52,381 bases of DNA from an uncultured Clostridium sp. (GCA_900543695.1 UQSG01000020.1:1-52381); one strand, 5' to 3'. Counted from the stretch's first letter, positions 1 to 8,914 are shown. A program made the numbers and translations. Notes: generated by a model not told the origin, from the sequence alone.

Positions 1-18
1 TTTTTTATGTTCCTATTA

Positions 19-95
<77 letters not shown>

Positions 96-102
96 AAAAG
101 AA

Positions 103-176
103 TGGAGCGGGTGAAGGGAATCGAACCCTCACAATCAGCTTGGAAGGCTGATGTTCTGCCATTGAACTACACCCGC
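103..176 (-). tRNA. tRNA-Gly (anticodon TCC)
   Basis: Minus-strand cloverleaf with acceptor GCGGGTG/CACCCGC, T loop TTCGATT and anticodon loop CTTCCAA, giving anticodon TCC (complement of 142-144), which reads GGA/GGG glycine codons. The 3' CCA is encoded at 103-105. It is the promoter-proximal gene of the two-tRNA unit. Confidence 0.95.
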
Positions 177-228
177 TTGCGTCGGATGAAAAAGTTATTT
201 TACCTGTTAACCAAAATCCGACTGTGCT

Positions 229-257
229 ATTATACCCACATAAGCATGCATTGTCAA
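229..257 (-). promoter_or_regulatory. Consensus sigma-A promoter for the tRNA pair
   Basis: Minus-strand TTGACA (252-257) and TATAAT (229-234), 17 nt apart: a perfect match to consensus at both hexamers. The start would be near 222, about 45 nt before mature tRNA-Gly. Stable-RNA genes often have such promoters. Confidence 0.9.
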
Positions 258-295
258 CACATATTTTACAATTTCTCCGCGTTCCGCCCGCGCGC

Positions 296-1117
296 TTAAA
301 ACTTTCCTCCGCGTCCTCCGTGAGCTCTGCCGCCTGCGCTCGTATGCGTCCTGCTGCCGCCTCCGCCCGTATTTTTCGGCCTTGGAGTTCTTGAAACGCT
401 GCTGAAAAGATACAAATCCTTTGACTTGGTAATCTGGACGCCGTCCTCCCGGATATACGCATGCGCGGCGGGCTGCGGAACCGCCGTCCGGAGCTTTCTT
501 TTCATAGAAGACGTTGCGAAAAACGCAATAACCGCGCCGGCTGCAACCGATATCACCAGATAAAACAGATAATCGGAAAGCGTTTTGGGCTCGCGGATTT
601 TGTTGTCAATATCATACGGCCGGTTCTCCTCCGTCTCCCGCAGGAAGTCCTCACAGAGCGAAACAAACGTTTCAAAAGCTTCCATATAATCTCCGGAGGT
701 CAGCAGAGGAGGGATGCGTTCCTCCATATAATCAAGACCGTACTCGGTAAACGCACGGATTGCCGTGCCGCCGGTGCTGATATACCAATCGCGTTCCTCC
801 ATGGAAACCAGCAGCAGCACGCCGCTTCTCGACGCGCCGATGCCGTAGCCGTTTTCGTCAAAATAATCGTCGGCAAACGCACGGGGCGTTTTCCCATGAG
901 TGGAAGCCGCTGTCACAATAACAAGATCGCATTGATAGCGCGAAACGACTTCCGCGATCCGGCTCCGAAGCGCGTCCTCCTCTGCCTCCGTAAGCAGTCC
1001 GGCTCCATCAACGACCTTATCCGGCGTCCCCGCGTCCGCTGCGATGGCAGGAAGAATAAAGATAGAAAGCAAAAGGAGCGTTCCAAGGAAAATAAAAAAC
1101 TGTTTTCCGCGCAGCAT
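296..1117 (-). CDS. TPM-domain (YgcG/YdjH-like) secreted membrane protein
   Basis: 273 residues. The ATG at 1117 is chosen because AAGGAGGGGG lies just upstream and a signal peptide starts there (MLRGKQFFIFLG to about AIA-AD); a longer frame runs back into the upstream gene. Residues about 30-160 form a TPM domain, with 'VVDGAGLLTEAEE' at its start, an extracytoplasmic fold tied to membrane-protein maintenance. A transmembrane segment follows near residue 180. The tail ends in a Gly/Arg/His-rich stretch, a usual trait of YgcG-type proteins. It is the third gene of an operon with the zinc-ribbon and SPFH proteins upstream (20-nt gap), matching the ydjG/ydjH/ydjI set of Bacillus, which is known to be envelope-stress related. 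Its biochemical role is not established here. Confidence 0.85.
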   Translation of the reverse strand: MLRGKQFFIFLGTLLLLSIFILPAIAADAGTPDKVVDGAGLLTEAEEDALRSRIAEVVSRYQCDLVIVTAASTHGKTPRAFADDYFDENGYGIGASRSGVLLLVSMEERDWYISTGGTAIRAFTEYGLDYMEERIPPLLTSGDYMEAFETFVSLCEDFLRETEENRPYDIDNKIREPKTLSDYLFYLVISVAAGAVIAFFATSSMKRKLRTAVPQPAAHAYIREDGVQITKSKDLYLFSSVSRTPRPKNTGGGGSRTHTSAGGRAHGGRGGKF

Positions 1118-1137
1118 CGGATTTCCCCCTCCTTCTC

Positions 1138-2217
1138 CTACATCAGCAGGCACAGCAGCAGCATCACGGCCGCTCCGACTCCGGCGGTAATTCCTGTGAA
1201 CCATCTCCAGAACGCGCCTTTATCCATCGGAAGATCTCCAATCAGCTTACCGGTTTGCCCGTTCATTGCAAAAGTATATATTTTCCCGTTATATTTTGTG
1301 TTCAGAAGCCATACGGGCAGCAGCGCGTAACGAATTTTCCCATTCGAAAAGCGGACGCTCGCGTTTTGCGTGACACACGTTTCATAGCCGTTCGCCGCGT
1401 CGCGGAACAATTCCTCTGTGCTCCGGCGGATTCTTTCGTTGACGCGTTCCTCAGCGCCTTCTGAGGCGACGTCATAGCGCTCCGCAAAAAAACCAGAGAG
1501 ATAGGCCGTCTGAAAATCGACTGCCTCCGTATAATCATACGGCTCGATCGCCTCCATCAATGCGTCCGGCATTTTGCTGGAGCCGTCTACAGGCACACAG
1601 GAGAAAGAGACGCTGCCCTCCCGCACGAGCAGGAAATGCGACGTTTCCACATAATTATAATTCCGGTCGCTCCAAAACCGCGTTCTGGTGGCACGGTACC
1701 GGACGCTTGCGTCCGTATTGCAGTCAAACAGCCAGAACGGAACGTAAATTCCTTTGATCTCCTCGATCCTGTTTTTGTCCTTGAAGAGCTTCGGCAGCAG
1801 GCGCTTTCCCTGAAGATGGCGCCCGAGCGCCGCTTTCGCAGCATTTTTGTCCAGCTTGAAGGGAATCACCCAATCCGGCCGCAGCGCGCCGGCAAACTGG
1901 CCCTTCATAATGACGGGATTTCCGCAGTATGGGCAGCTTGTCGCCGCGGTGCTTCGATCTCCTATGATCTCGCCCCCGCACGATGCGCACGTATAAGACA
2001 CGACCTCGCTTTGCTCCGCTTCGCTCCACCCGGCGCCGCCGGATTGCTCCCACTCCGTTTTCTCTTCGGGAACGCTGCCGGTCTCCTCGTCATATTCGCG
2101 CAGGGTTTCCGCATCAAACGTATTTTCACAATACGGGCATTTCATTTTCTGCGTCGCGCTGTCGAATATGATCTCGCCATCGCAGCAAGGGCATTTGTAC
2201 CGCATCGCTTCAGACAT
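1138..2217 (-). CDS. TFIIB-type zinc-ribbon membrane protein (YdjG-like)
   Basis: 359 residues with a GGAGG site before the ATG. Two N-terminal zinc ribbons are visible: CPCCDG...CPYC near residues 9-30 and CASCGG...CPYC near 77-97. A long middle domain of mixed alpha/beta character carries 'IPFKLDKNAAKAAL' and 'GIYVPFWLFDC', typical of this family. One transmembrane segment sits at the extreme C-terminus (about 338-359). The protein is therefore tail-anchored with zinc ribbons in the cytoplasm. It lies between the SPFH protein (21-nt gap) and the TPM protein (20-nt gap), so the three are cotranscribed. In Bacillus the homologous proteins cooperate with PspA at the membrane (family knowledge); no pspA is present here. 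Confidence 0.85.
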   Translation of the reverse strand: MSEAMRYKCPCCDGEIIFDSATQKMKCPYCENTFDAETLREYDEETGSVPEEKTEWEQSGGAGWSEAEQSEVVSYTCASCGGEIIGDRSTAATSCPYCGNPVIMKGQFAGALRPDWVIPFKLDKNAAKAALGRHLQGKRLLPKLFKDKNRIEEIKGIYVPFWLFDCNTDASVRYRATRTRFWSDRNYNYVETSHFLLVREGSVSFSCVPVDGSSKMPDALMEAIEPYDYTEAVDFQTAYLSGFFAERYDVASEGAEERVNERIRRSTEELFRDAANGYETCVTQNASVRFSNGKIRYALLPVWLLNTKYNGKIYTFAMNGQTGKLIGDLPMDKGAFWRWFTGITAGVGAAVMLLLCLLM

Positions 2218-2238
2218 TCCGGAAAACCTCCGATTCCT

Positions 2239-3543
2239 TTACTTTAAATCGTTCCGGCGAAACGGATTTCCGCATTCCGGGCAAAACTTCGGCGGATGCG
2301 CCGGATCCGGCGGGGTCCAGCCGCACGTCTCGCACCGGTAAAATTCAGCTTGCTCCGGTTTCGGTTTGCCGCATTCCGAGCAGAATTTCCCCTTATTCCG
2401 TGTTCCGCAGGAACACATCCACTCTGCCGCGGGTTTGGGCTTTCCGCAGTTCTCGCAGAATTTTCCGCTGTTCTGCGTACCGCAGGAGCAGAGCCAGCCG
2501 CTTCCGGCCGCGGACTGTGCGTTCTGCTGCTGAGCCTGCTGCCCCATCGCATATAACGTCTGTGCGTTGACGCCTCCGGCCTGCTGCGCCATGCCGAGTC
2601 CCATAAAGCCCATCATCGCTCCGTTTTCGTTCGCCGCCGCGGCACGCATGGCGTCGCTCTGCGCGCTGGTGACCGTCGCCGCCGCCATCGTCGGATCTCG
2701 CATGACAGCCGTTCTCTGCAGCTGCTTAATCATTTCCTCGTCCTCGTCGGACGCCGCTGCGGAATTAATTGCTACATTCACAACCTCGATTCCGCGGCGA
2801 TGGAACCATTCCTCGGTCAGCTCCGCCTTCAGGGCGTCTCGGATCTCCATGTTATGTCCCGGCAGCGCGCTGTACCGGATGCCCATTGCGGAGATCTTCG
2901 CAAGCGCCGGCCCCAGATGCGTCAAAAGCTCCGGCTTCAGCATGGAATCCAGCGTATCCCGGCGATATTCCTCCGCAACGTTTCCGCAAACGTTCGTATA
3001 GAAAACAAGAGGATCCGCGATTTTATAGGAAAAAACGCCGTTCAGGCGAACGGATATATCAACGTCGAGTCCAATATTCCGATCAACCACACGGAACGGC
3101 ACGGGCTCCCTCGTGCCAAACTTATTATCCAGAATTTCTTTCGTATTAAAATAATATACGCGCTGATCCTTTCCGGTATCTCCGCCGTAAGTAAATCGCC
3201 GCCCGATCGTTTTAAAGGTTTCTTTAACGCTCGCTCCAAGAGGTCCCGTAAAAATACTCGGCTCCGTGGAACTGTCATATGTGAATTCGCCCGGCTCCGC
3301 GCAGACCTCCACAATTTTCCCCTGTTCAACGATCATCATGCACTGTCCGTCCGCAACGGCGATTCCGGAGCCGTTTGAAATAATATTTTCCTCGCCCTTC
3401 GTATTCGAGGAACGTCCCGACGTGCGCTTCTGCCCCTTTATCATTAAAATATCGGAATCCAGCGAATCACAATAGAAAAATTCCTTCCATTGATCGGCAA
3501 GCGTGCCTCCCAGCGCTCCAATTCCGGCTTTGATCAGTCCCAT
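2239..3543 (-). CDS. SPFH-domain protein with C-terminal zinc ribbons (YdjI-like)
   Basis: 434 residues. The ATG at 3543 is preferred over one 21 nt upstream because AAAGGAGAG sits 8 nt before it. Residues about 1-290 match the SPFH/'virion core' family ('MGLIKAGIGALGG', then 'VPFRVVDRNIGLDVDISVR'). Next comes a Gln/Ala/Met-rich linker and three zinc-ribbon cassettes: CSCGTQNSGKFCENCG, CSCGTRNKGKFCSECG and CETCGW...CPECG. It is the first gene of the three-gene operon and has its own good promoter. Such proteins form membrane-associated scaffolds. An effector role in stress sensing is inferred from the Bacillus ydjFGHI comparison. Confidence 0.85.
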   Translation of the reverse strand: MGLIKAGIGALGGTLADQWKEFFYCDSLDSDILMIKGQKRTSGRSSNTKGEENIISNGSGIAVADGQCMMIVEQGKIVEVCAEPGEFTYDSSTEPSIFTGPLGASVKETFKTIGRRFTYGGDTGKDQRVYYFNTKEILDNKFGTREPVPFRVVDRNIGLDVDISVRLNGVFSYKIADPLVFYTNVCGNVAEEYRRDTLDSMLKPELLTHLGPALAKISAMGIRYSALPGHNMEIRDALKAELTEEWFHRRGIEVVNVAINSAAASDEDEEMIKQLQRTAVMRDPTMAAATVTSAQSDAMRAAAANENGAMMGFMGLGMAQQAGGVNAQTLYAMGQQAQQQNAQSAAGSGWLCSCGTQNSGKFCENCGKPKPAAEWMCSCGTRNKGKFCSECGKPKPEQAEFYRCETCGWTPPDPAHPPKFCPECGNPFRRNDLK

Positions 3544-3577
3544 AGCAGAGCTCTCCTTTCCCATTCAAATAATCGAA

Positions 3578-3594
3578 GCGTATTTTCAATACGC
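3578..3594. repeat. Perfect inverted repeat, operator candidate
   Basis: gcgtatt (3578-3584), 3-nt spacer, aatacgc (3588-3594). It lies just downstream of the predicted start site (about 3597) of the SPFH operon, a position suited to a repressor operator or a 5'-end RNA hairpin. Confidence 0.5.
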
Positions 3595-3603
3595 ACAGTC
3601 TTT

Positions 3604-3632
3604 ATTATATAGGCAAAATTTTTTCGTGCCAA
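3604..3632 (-). promoter_or_regulatory. Promoter of the SPFH/zinc-ribbon/TPM operon
   Basis: Minus-strand TTGGCA (3627-3632), 17-nt spacer, TATAAT (3604-3609). It is a sigma-A pattern, not the SigW-like GAAAC/CGT pattern that controls the Bacillus counterpart. Confidence 0.75.
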
Positions 3633-3691
3633 CTTTTATTTTCCGGAAAGAGGGATTCATTCTCCGGATGCCAATTTAGCAAAACATTGAT

Positions 3692-3720
3692 TTGCTTCCC
3701 TTCCAAGAATATGCTAGAAT
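3692..3720 (+). promoter_or_regulatory. Promoter of the polysaccharide deacetylase gene
   Basis: TTGCTT (3692-3697), 17-nt spacer, TAGAAT (3715-3720) preceded by TGC, an extended -10. It lies 46 nt upstream of the start codon. Confidence 0.6.
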
Positions 3721-3766
3721 AAAATTGTTTTGAAAAACAATGCAAAAGAAAAAGGAGAATGCTTTC

Positions 3767-4909
3767 ATGAAGCAGAGAAAATCCAAAATTTCCCTTATAT
3801 CTGCCGCTTTGACGCTTGCGGCAGGCGCCCTGTGTCTTTTTTTGGCCGCAGGCTGCAGCGAGGAACGGAAAAACGGCGGCTCCGGCGTCGTTCTTTACCA
3901 CACGCCAGCCGGGAGCGCGACGCCGGGAAATTCAACCGCAGCTTCTGCCGATCGTTCCTCCTCTCCAATTACGGAGTCAACCGTTTCGGCTTCCACCCAA
4001 GCTTCGGAGGCGACTCCCGTTCCAACGCAGACTCCGACTCCTGCCCCGACGCCGACGCCTGTGCCGCCCACCGAGGTGCCCCCTACGCAAAGTCCTGTTT
4101 CGGAAGAGCAGATTACGCTTCCCGTTGATTTTGAAGAACCAACCTATACGGAAACCTTCAACGGCAGAAAACCGCTCAAGCAGGTCGGATTTACGGTCAG
4201 CGATCCCAACAACAGGCGCAATCTTTCTACGCAGCGCGTCGGCCACTGGTTTGGGAAGGACACCCCGGCACAGCCGATCCGATTCCAGCAGCATTATGAG
4301 GAAATGGGCTGGAGCGCACTGACGGTGGATACAAAAACCGAAGAAAAAATCATTTACCTCACCTTTGACTGCGGCTACGAAAACGGGCAAACGGCAAGAA
4401 TCCTGGACGTTTTAAAGGAAAAAAACGTGTCCGCCGCTTTTTTTGTGACGCTTGATTATTTGAAAGAAGCGCCCGAGCTAACGGCACGGATGATTGCGGA
4501 AGGTCATATCGTGGGAAACCATTCCGCAAAGCATCCGGATTTTTCGGCAATATCACGCGAACAAATGGCGGCCGAGCTCCAGCGCGTGGAAAATTATCTG
4601 CGCATCTATTTTGGTTACTCCACCCGGTATTTCCGATATCCCATGGGCGCGTACAGCGACGCCTCTATGGATCTGGTAACCTCCCTCGGATATCACAGTA
4701 TCTTCTGGTCCTTCGCATATGACGATTACAGTGAAGTGATCCACGGCAAGCAGTACGCTTTCGACAAAGTGACAAAAAGCCTGCATCCGGGAGAAGTCCT
4801 GCTGCTGCACGCCATTTCCAAGGATAATGCGGATGCACTCGGCGAAATTATCGACTATGCCCATGCGCAGGGATATGAGTTCCGATCGCTCGATCAGTAT
4901 TTCAGTTGA
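3767..4909 (+). CDS. PdaA-like polysaccharide deacetylase lipoprotein
   Basis: 380 residues. The ATG at 3767 follows AAGGAG by 9 nt and opens a lipoprotein signal peptide ending in the lipobox LAAGC. A Ser/Thr/Pro-rich spacer (about 35-115) leads to a NodB-homology domain (about 195-380). The metal and catalytic residues are visible: TFDCGYE with D201, GNHSAKH with H252 and H256, and the RYPMGAYS motif. The TFDCGYEN form is typical of the delta-lactam (PdaA) subgroup, which removes acetyl groups from muramic acid in peptidoglycan, classically spore cortex. It is probably anchored on the outer face of the membrane. Family assignment is secure; a strict cortex role is inference, and a general peptidoglycan deacetylase is the alternative. 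Confidence 0.88.
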   Translation: MKQRKSKISLISAALTLAAGALCLFLAAGCSEERKNGGSGVVLYHTPAGSATPGNSTAASADRSSSPITESTVSASTQASEATPVPTQTPTPAPTPTPVPPTEVPPTQSPVSEEQITLPVDFEEPTYTETFNGRKPLKQVGFTVSDPNNRRNLSTQRVGHWFGKDTPAQPIRFQQHYEEMGWSALTVDTKTEEKIIYLTFDCGYENGQTARILDVLKEKNVSAAFFVTLDYLKEAPELTARMIAEGHIVGNHSAKHPDFSAISREQMAAELQRVENYLRIYFGYSTRYFRYPMGAYSDASMDLVTSLGYHSIFWSFAYDDYSEVIHGKQYAFDKVTKSLHPGEVLLLHAISKDNADALGEIIDYAHAQGYEFRSLDQYFS

Positions 4910-4912
4910 AGC

Positions 4913-4942
4913 TTGACAGCGTATCCCGTTTTATATTAAGAT
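4913..4942 (+). promoter_or_regulatory. Probable promoter of the ECF S-component gene
   Basis: TTGACA (4913-4918) with TAAGAT (4937-4942) at 18 nt. A TATAAT also lies at 4946-4951 but is 27 nt from the -35. The signal begins just after the deacetylase stop codon. Confidence 0.5.
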
Positions 4943-4953
4943 TTATATAATGT

Positions 4954-4990
4954 GATCCGCAGAAGCGGATCAAAAAATACCTGAAGGTAT
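4954..4990 (+). promoter_or_regulatory. Two adjacent small hairpins in the ECF leader
   Basis: gatccgc/gcggatc with an agaa loop (4954-4971), then atacc/ggtat with a tgaa loop (4977-4990). The first is followed by A's, not T's, so neither is a terminator. They sit in the about 75-nt 5' leader of the transporter gene. I cannot match them to a known riboswitch. Confidence 0.4.
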
Positions 4991-5032
4991 TGGTCTGATA
5001 TCATTCTATTAATTTTAACAGGAGTGTTGATG

Positions 5033-5611
5033 ATGAAGCAAAAATATCTTACAGGTACTTTAAAATTAGTTTATGCTGCGGTGTGCTTATCTCTCTGTCT
5101 TGTTTTGCCGTTTCTTACCGGCCAAATTCCGGAAATCGGGAGTAAGCTTTCTCCCATGCATCTGCCCGTGCTTCTTTGCGGATTTCTCTGCGGATGGCAG
5201 TATGGGCTCGCCGTAGGAGCCGTCGCTGCTCCCCTTCGTTTTCTGCTGTTTACAATGCCGCCGTTTCCGAACTGCCTCTTCATGGCTTTTGAATTGGCGG
5301 CATATGGGCTTATGACGGGGCTGTTTTATAAAGCTTTCCCTAAAAAAGCCGGATACATTTACGTCAATCTGATTCTTTCCATGCTGATCGGACGCATTGT
5401 TTGGGGCGCTGCGCGGTTTGCCCTGATGGGACTTACAAACACGACGTTTTCGTTCCAGCTGTTTCTCAGCGGCGCATTTCTTGACGCGATTCCCGGGATC
5501 ATCTGCCAGATCGTTCTGGTACCGCTTATCGTAATCGCGCTGCAAAAGGCAAACGGTCTGCCTGCCGGACGTCCCGCAAAACGAGCGCCATCCGCACAGG
5601 AGACGGTATAA
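5033..5611 (+). CDS. ECF transporter S component (membrane substrate-binding subunit)
   Basis: 192 residues with about five to six transmembrane segments. AGGAG precedes two adjacent ATGs (5030 and 5033); the second is chosen for its 8-nt spacing. The pattern 'SPMHLPVLLCGFLCGWQYG' followed by 'MAFELAAYGLMTGLFY' is characteristic of ECF vitamin-uptake S components. These proteins bind a vitamin or related solute and dock onto a shared EcfA-EcfA'-EcfT energizing module, which is not in this window. The substrate cannot be read from the sequence. The gene stands alone behind its own leader and ends at a bidirectional terminator. Confidence 0.85.
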   Translation: MKQKYLTGTLKLVYAAVCLSLCLVLPFLTGQIPEIGSKLSPMHLPVLLCGFLCGWQYGLAVGAVAAPLRFLLFTMPPFPNCLFMAFELAAYGLMTGLFYKAFPKKAGYIYVNLILSMLIGRIVWGAARFALMGLTNTTFSFQLFLSGAFLDAIPGIICQIVLVPLIVIALQKANGLPAGRPAKRAPSAQETV

Positions 5612-5660
5612 TTGATCGTCTCCTGTGTCAGACCGCAGAGAATCCCGGCTGCCTTATTTT

Positions 5661-5711
5661 CAAAAAAAACACGGTCCGCCTTTTTTTGACGAACCGCGTT
5701 TTTTTCTTTTT
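5661..5711. terminator. Bidirectional terminator between the ECF gene and ileS
   Basis: The stem cggtccg/cgaaccg (one mismatch) is flanked by a run of eight A's on the left and seven T's on the right. It can end the convergent ECF (+) and ileS (-) transcripts. Confidence 0.75.
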
Positions 5712-5719
5712 ACAGACCT

Positions 5720-8700
5720 TTAACCGATTTTTCTGACGGCAAGCGCCGTATCGAACCCGTTTATATTCCAATCCTTCCGATATGCGTCCGATGGAATGAA
5801 TTCTTCTCCATAGCAGACGGATTCCGCAAGCACCTCAGCCCGGATTTCCGGTTCATTCCGCATCATATAGTTTTTGATCTCCTGGCTGCCGGCCTGATAC
5901 ACGACGATATGATCCAAAACCTCATAGCCCGCTTCCTTCCGCATCGTCTGGATTCTGCTGATTAATTCACGCACGAAGCCCTCCTCGATCAGCTCCGGCG
6001 TAAGCGTTGTTTCCAGCACGACCGTGACGCCGCGGTCCGCAGCGGTCTCGAAGCCTTCCTTCTGCGCGGTCTCGATCAGAAGATCCTCCTTCTCCAATAC
6101 AGCCTCTTTTTCCCCGAGATCCAAAACCAGCGTTCCGGATTCCTCCAGCTCCCGCATTGCGGCGGCGCCGTCCAGCTCCGAAAGGAGCGCACGGATCTTT
6201 CCGAGGTCCTTTCCGTATTTCGGCCCAAGCGTCTTCAGCTGAGGTTTAAAAGAATATGAGGTAAACGCGCTGACATCCTGTGTAAATTCAATTTCCTTAA
6301 CGTTAAGCTCTTCCGCCGCAATTTCAGCATAAAATGCATCGAACGACCGGTCTGCCTTCACAAGCATTCTGCGAAGCGGCTGCCGATTTTTCAGATTTGC
6401 ATTGTTTCGTGCTGCGCGGCCCAAGACAACGATTTCCAGCACCAGCTCCATTTCCTCTTCCAGCGCGGTATCGATTCTGCTTTCCTCCGCTGTCGGAAAA
6501 TCACAGAGATGTACGCTTTCCGGTGCAGTCGGATCTACGCTGCATACCAAATTCCGGTAAATGTCGTCTGCCATAAAAGGAATCATCGGCGCGCAGATTT
6601 TCACAAAGGTCGTCAGAACCGTATAAAGCGTCATATACGCGTTAATCTTGTCCTGCGGCATACCCTTTACCCAAAACCGCTCGCGGCTTCTTCTGACATA
6701 CCAGTTGCTGAGCTCGTCAACAAAATCCTGAAGAAGCTTCGCCGTTTCCGTAATTTTATAATTCTCAAGATAGGAATCCGCCGTCTTCACAACGGTATTC
6801 AGCCTTGATATGATCCATTTATCCATTACAGAGAGCCGGTCGTACTCCAGAGCGTATTTCGTCGGATCAAACGCATCGATATTCGCATAAAGCACATAAA
6901 ACGCATACGTATTCCACAACGTGCCGAGAAACTTCCGCTGTCCCTCCGTTACGGCCTTCGCGTAAAATTTGTTCGGTAGCCACGGCGCGCTGTTCGAATA
7001 GAAATACCAGCGGATAGCATCTGCTCCGTATGTTTCGAGCGCTTCGAAGGGATCGACAGCGTTTCCTTTTGATTTGGACATCTTCTGCCCGTTCTCATCC
7101 TGGACGAGACCGAGTACAATTACATTTTTATACGGCGTTTCGTCAAAGATCAGCGTAGAAATCGCCATGAGGGAATAAAACCAGCCCCGCGTCTGGTCGA
7201 CCGCTTCGCTGATGAAATCAGCCGGGAAATTTTCCTCGAAAATTTCTTTGTTTTCAAACGGATAATGCCACTGTGCAAACGGCATGGCGCCGGAATCAAA
7301 CCAGCAGTCGATGACTTCCTTCACGCGCGTCATTGTCCCGCCGCATTCCGGGCAGCGAAGCGTTACCGCGTCGATATACGGCCGATGCAGCTCGATTTCC
7401 TCCGGGCAATTGTCGGACATCGACTTCAGCTCCGCGATGGAACCGACCGCATGCCTGTGCCCGCAGGCGCATTCCCAGATATTCAAGGGCGTTCCCCAGT
7501 ACCGGTCTCTGCTGATCCCCCAGTCCTGCACGTTTTTCAGCCAGTCGCCGAAGCGTCCCTTTCCGATGGACTCCGGAATCCAGTTGACCTTATCGTTATT
7601 TTTAATCAGCTGCTCCCGCACGTCCGTCATTTTAATAAACCACGAATCGCGCGCATAGTAGATCAGCGGGGTATCGCAGCGCCAGCAGTACGGATAGGAA
7701 TGCTCGAAAGGGATCACCTTGTAGAGCAGTCCCCTCGTATTCAGATCCTTTATGATTTCCTTGTCGGCATCCTTGCAGAACAGCCCGGCCCACGGCGTTT
7801 CCGCCGTCATTTTTCCTTTGTTGTCCACCAGCTGTAAGAATGGCAGCCCGTACTTCCGTCCCACCTGGGCGTCATCCGCACCGAACGCAGGCGCAATGTG
7901 TACGATACCCGTACCGTCCGACGTGGTGACGTAACCGTCGCAGGTAACATAATATGCTTTTCCTTCCGGTTCTTTGAAGGAATACAGCGGCTCGTATTCC
8001 ATCCCTTCCAGCTCGCTGCCCGCATACGATGCGGTAATCTCATACGGTCCTTCTATATTCGAGGCAACCAGCTCCGCCGCCAGGATATAGGCAGCCGATT
8101 CCGTCTGAACCTTGACATAAGTCACATCGGGATTGACGCAAAGCGCCACGTTGGAAGGAAGCGTCCAGGGCGTCGTCGTCCATACGAGAAAATACGTATT
8201 TTCCGCGTCCTTGACTTTCATTTTCACGGTGACGGATCTGTCCTTCACATCTTTATAGCCCTGCGCCACCTCGTGGCTCGACAGAGGCGTTCCGCAGCGC
8301 GGGCAGTAGGGAACGATTTTAAAGCCTTTATATAAAAGACCTTTTTCCCAGATTTTTTTGAGCGCCCACCATTCGGATTCTATAAAGTTGTTATCATAGG
8401 TAACATAAGGGTTCTCCATATCCGCCCAAAATCCGACCGTATTGGAAAACTTTTCCCACATTCCCTTATATTTCCAGACACTTTCCTTGCATTTTTTTAT
8501 AAACGGCTCCAGTCCGTATGCTTCAATTTGATCTTTTCCGTCAAGCCCGAGCTCCTTTTCCACTTCCAGCTCCACGGGGAGGCCGTGCGTATCCCAGCCC
8601 GCTTTCCGAAGGACATGATACCCTTTCATCGTTTTATATCGTGGGATCATATCCTTGATTACACGCGTGAGCACGTGTCCGATGTGGGGCTTTCCATTTG

Positions 8701-8848
8701 CCGTCGGAGGACCGTCATAAAATGTATACGTCTTTCCGCCCGCGCGGAGGTCTATACTTTTTCGAAAGATGTCATGGTCTTCCCAAAACTTTTCCGTTTT
8801 CTTTTCTCTCTCTACAAAATTCAAATTTGATGATACCTTTTCGTACAT
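5720..8848 (-). CDS. ileS: Isoleucyl-tRNA synthetase, type 2 (eukaryote-like)
   Basis: 1042 residues, cytoplasmic. It attaches isoleucine to tRNA-Ile, with a CP1 editing domain. The ATG at 8848 follows GGAGG. The class I motifs are HIGH at 55-58 and KMSKS at 589-593, with 'RAGWDTHGLPVELEVEK' and the 'YCPRCGTPLSSHEVAQGY' insertion between them. The C-terminal portion ('TLTPELIEEGFVRELISRIQ') and the lack of a C-terminal zinc finger place it in the type-2 branch, whose members are generally insensitive to mupirocin (family knowledge). The 135-nt upstream region has a promoter but no T-box leader. Its minus-strand neighbour upstream is ATPase subunit A. Confidence 0.95.
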   Translation of the reverse strand: MYEKVSSNLNFVEREKKTEKFWEDHDIFRKSIDLRAGGKTYTFYDGPPTANGKPHIGHVLTRVIKDMIPRYKTMKGYHVLRKAGWDTHGLPVELEVEKELGLDGKDQIEAYGLEPFIKKCKESVWKYKGMWEKFSNTVGFWADMENPYVTYDNNFIESEWWALKKIWEKGLLYKGFKIVPYCPRCGTPLSSHEVAQGYKDVKDRSVTVKMKVKDAENTYFLVWTTTPWTLPSNVALCVNPDVTYVKVQTESAAYILAAELVASNIEGPYEITASYAGSELEGMEYEPLYSFKEPEGKAYYVTCDGYVTTSDGTGIVHIAPAFGADDAQVGRKYGLPFLQLVDNKGKMTAETPWAGLFCKDADKEIIKDLNTRGLLYKVIPFEHSYPYCWRCDTPLIYYARDSWFIKMTDVREQLIKNNDKVNWIPESIGKGRFGDWLKNVQDWGISRDRYWGTPLNIWECACGHRHAVGSIAELKSMSDNCPEEIELHRPYIDAVTLRCPECGGTMTRVKEVIDCWFDSGAMPFAQWHYPFENKEIFEENFPADFISEAVDQTRGWFYSLMAISTLIFDETPYKNVIVLGLVQDENGQKMSKSKGNAVDPFEALETYGADAIRWYFYSNSAPWLPNKFYAKAVTEGQRKFLGTLWNTYAFYVLYANIDAFDPTKYALEYDRLSVMDKWIISRLNTVVKTADSYLENYKITETAKLLQDFVDELSNWYVRRSRERFWVKGMPQDKINAYMTLYTVLTTFVKICAPMIPFMADDIYRNLVCSVDPTAPESVHLCDFPTAEESRIDTALEEEMELVLEIVVLGRAARNNANLKNRQPLRRMLVKADRSFDAFYAEIAAEELNVKEIEFTQDVSAFTSYSFKPQLKTLGPKYGKDLGKIRALLSELDGAAAMRELEESGTLVLDLGEKEAVLEKEDLLIETAQKEGFETAADRGVTVVLETTLTPELIEEGFVRELISRIQTMRKEAGYEVLDHIVVYQAGSQEIKNYMMRNEPEIRAEVLAESVCYGEEFIPSDAYRKDWNINGFDTALAVRKIG

Positions 8849-8914
8849 ACCTTTCCTCCATTCGCCGATCAAAAGCGGATCAAAGCGGATTGTTCTGCAA
8901 GCAGCGTCCCTTTT

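Noticed and set aside
4921..5029. Known riboswitch (TPP, FMN, THF, preQ1) upstream of the ECF gene
   Set aside because: None of the conserved cores of these classes is present. Only two simple hairpins are seen.
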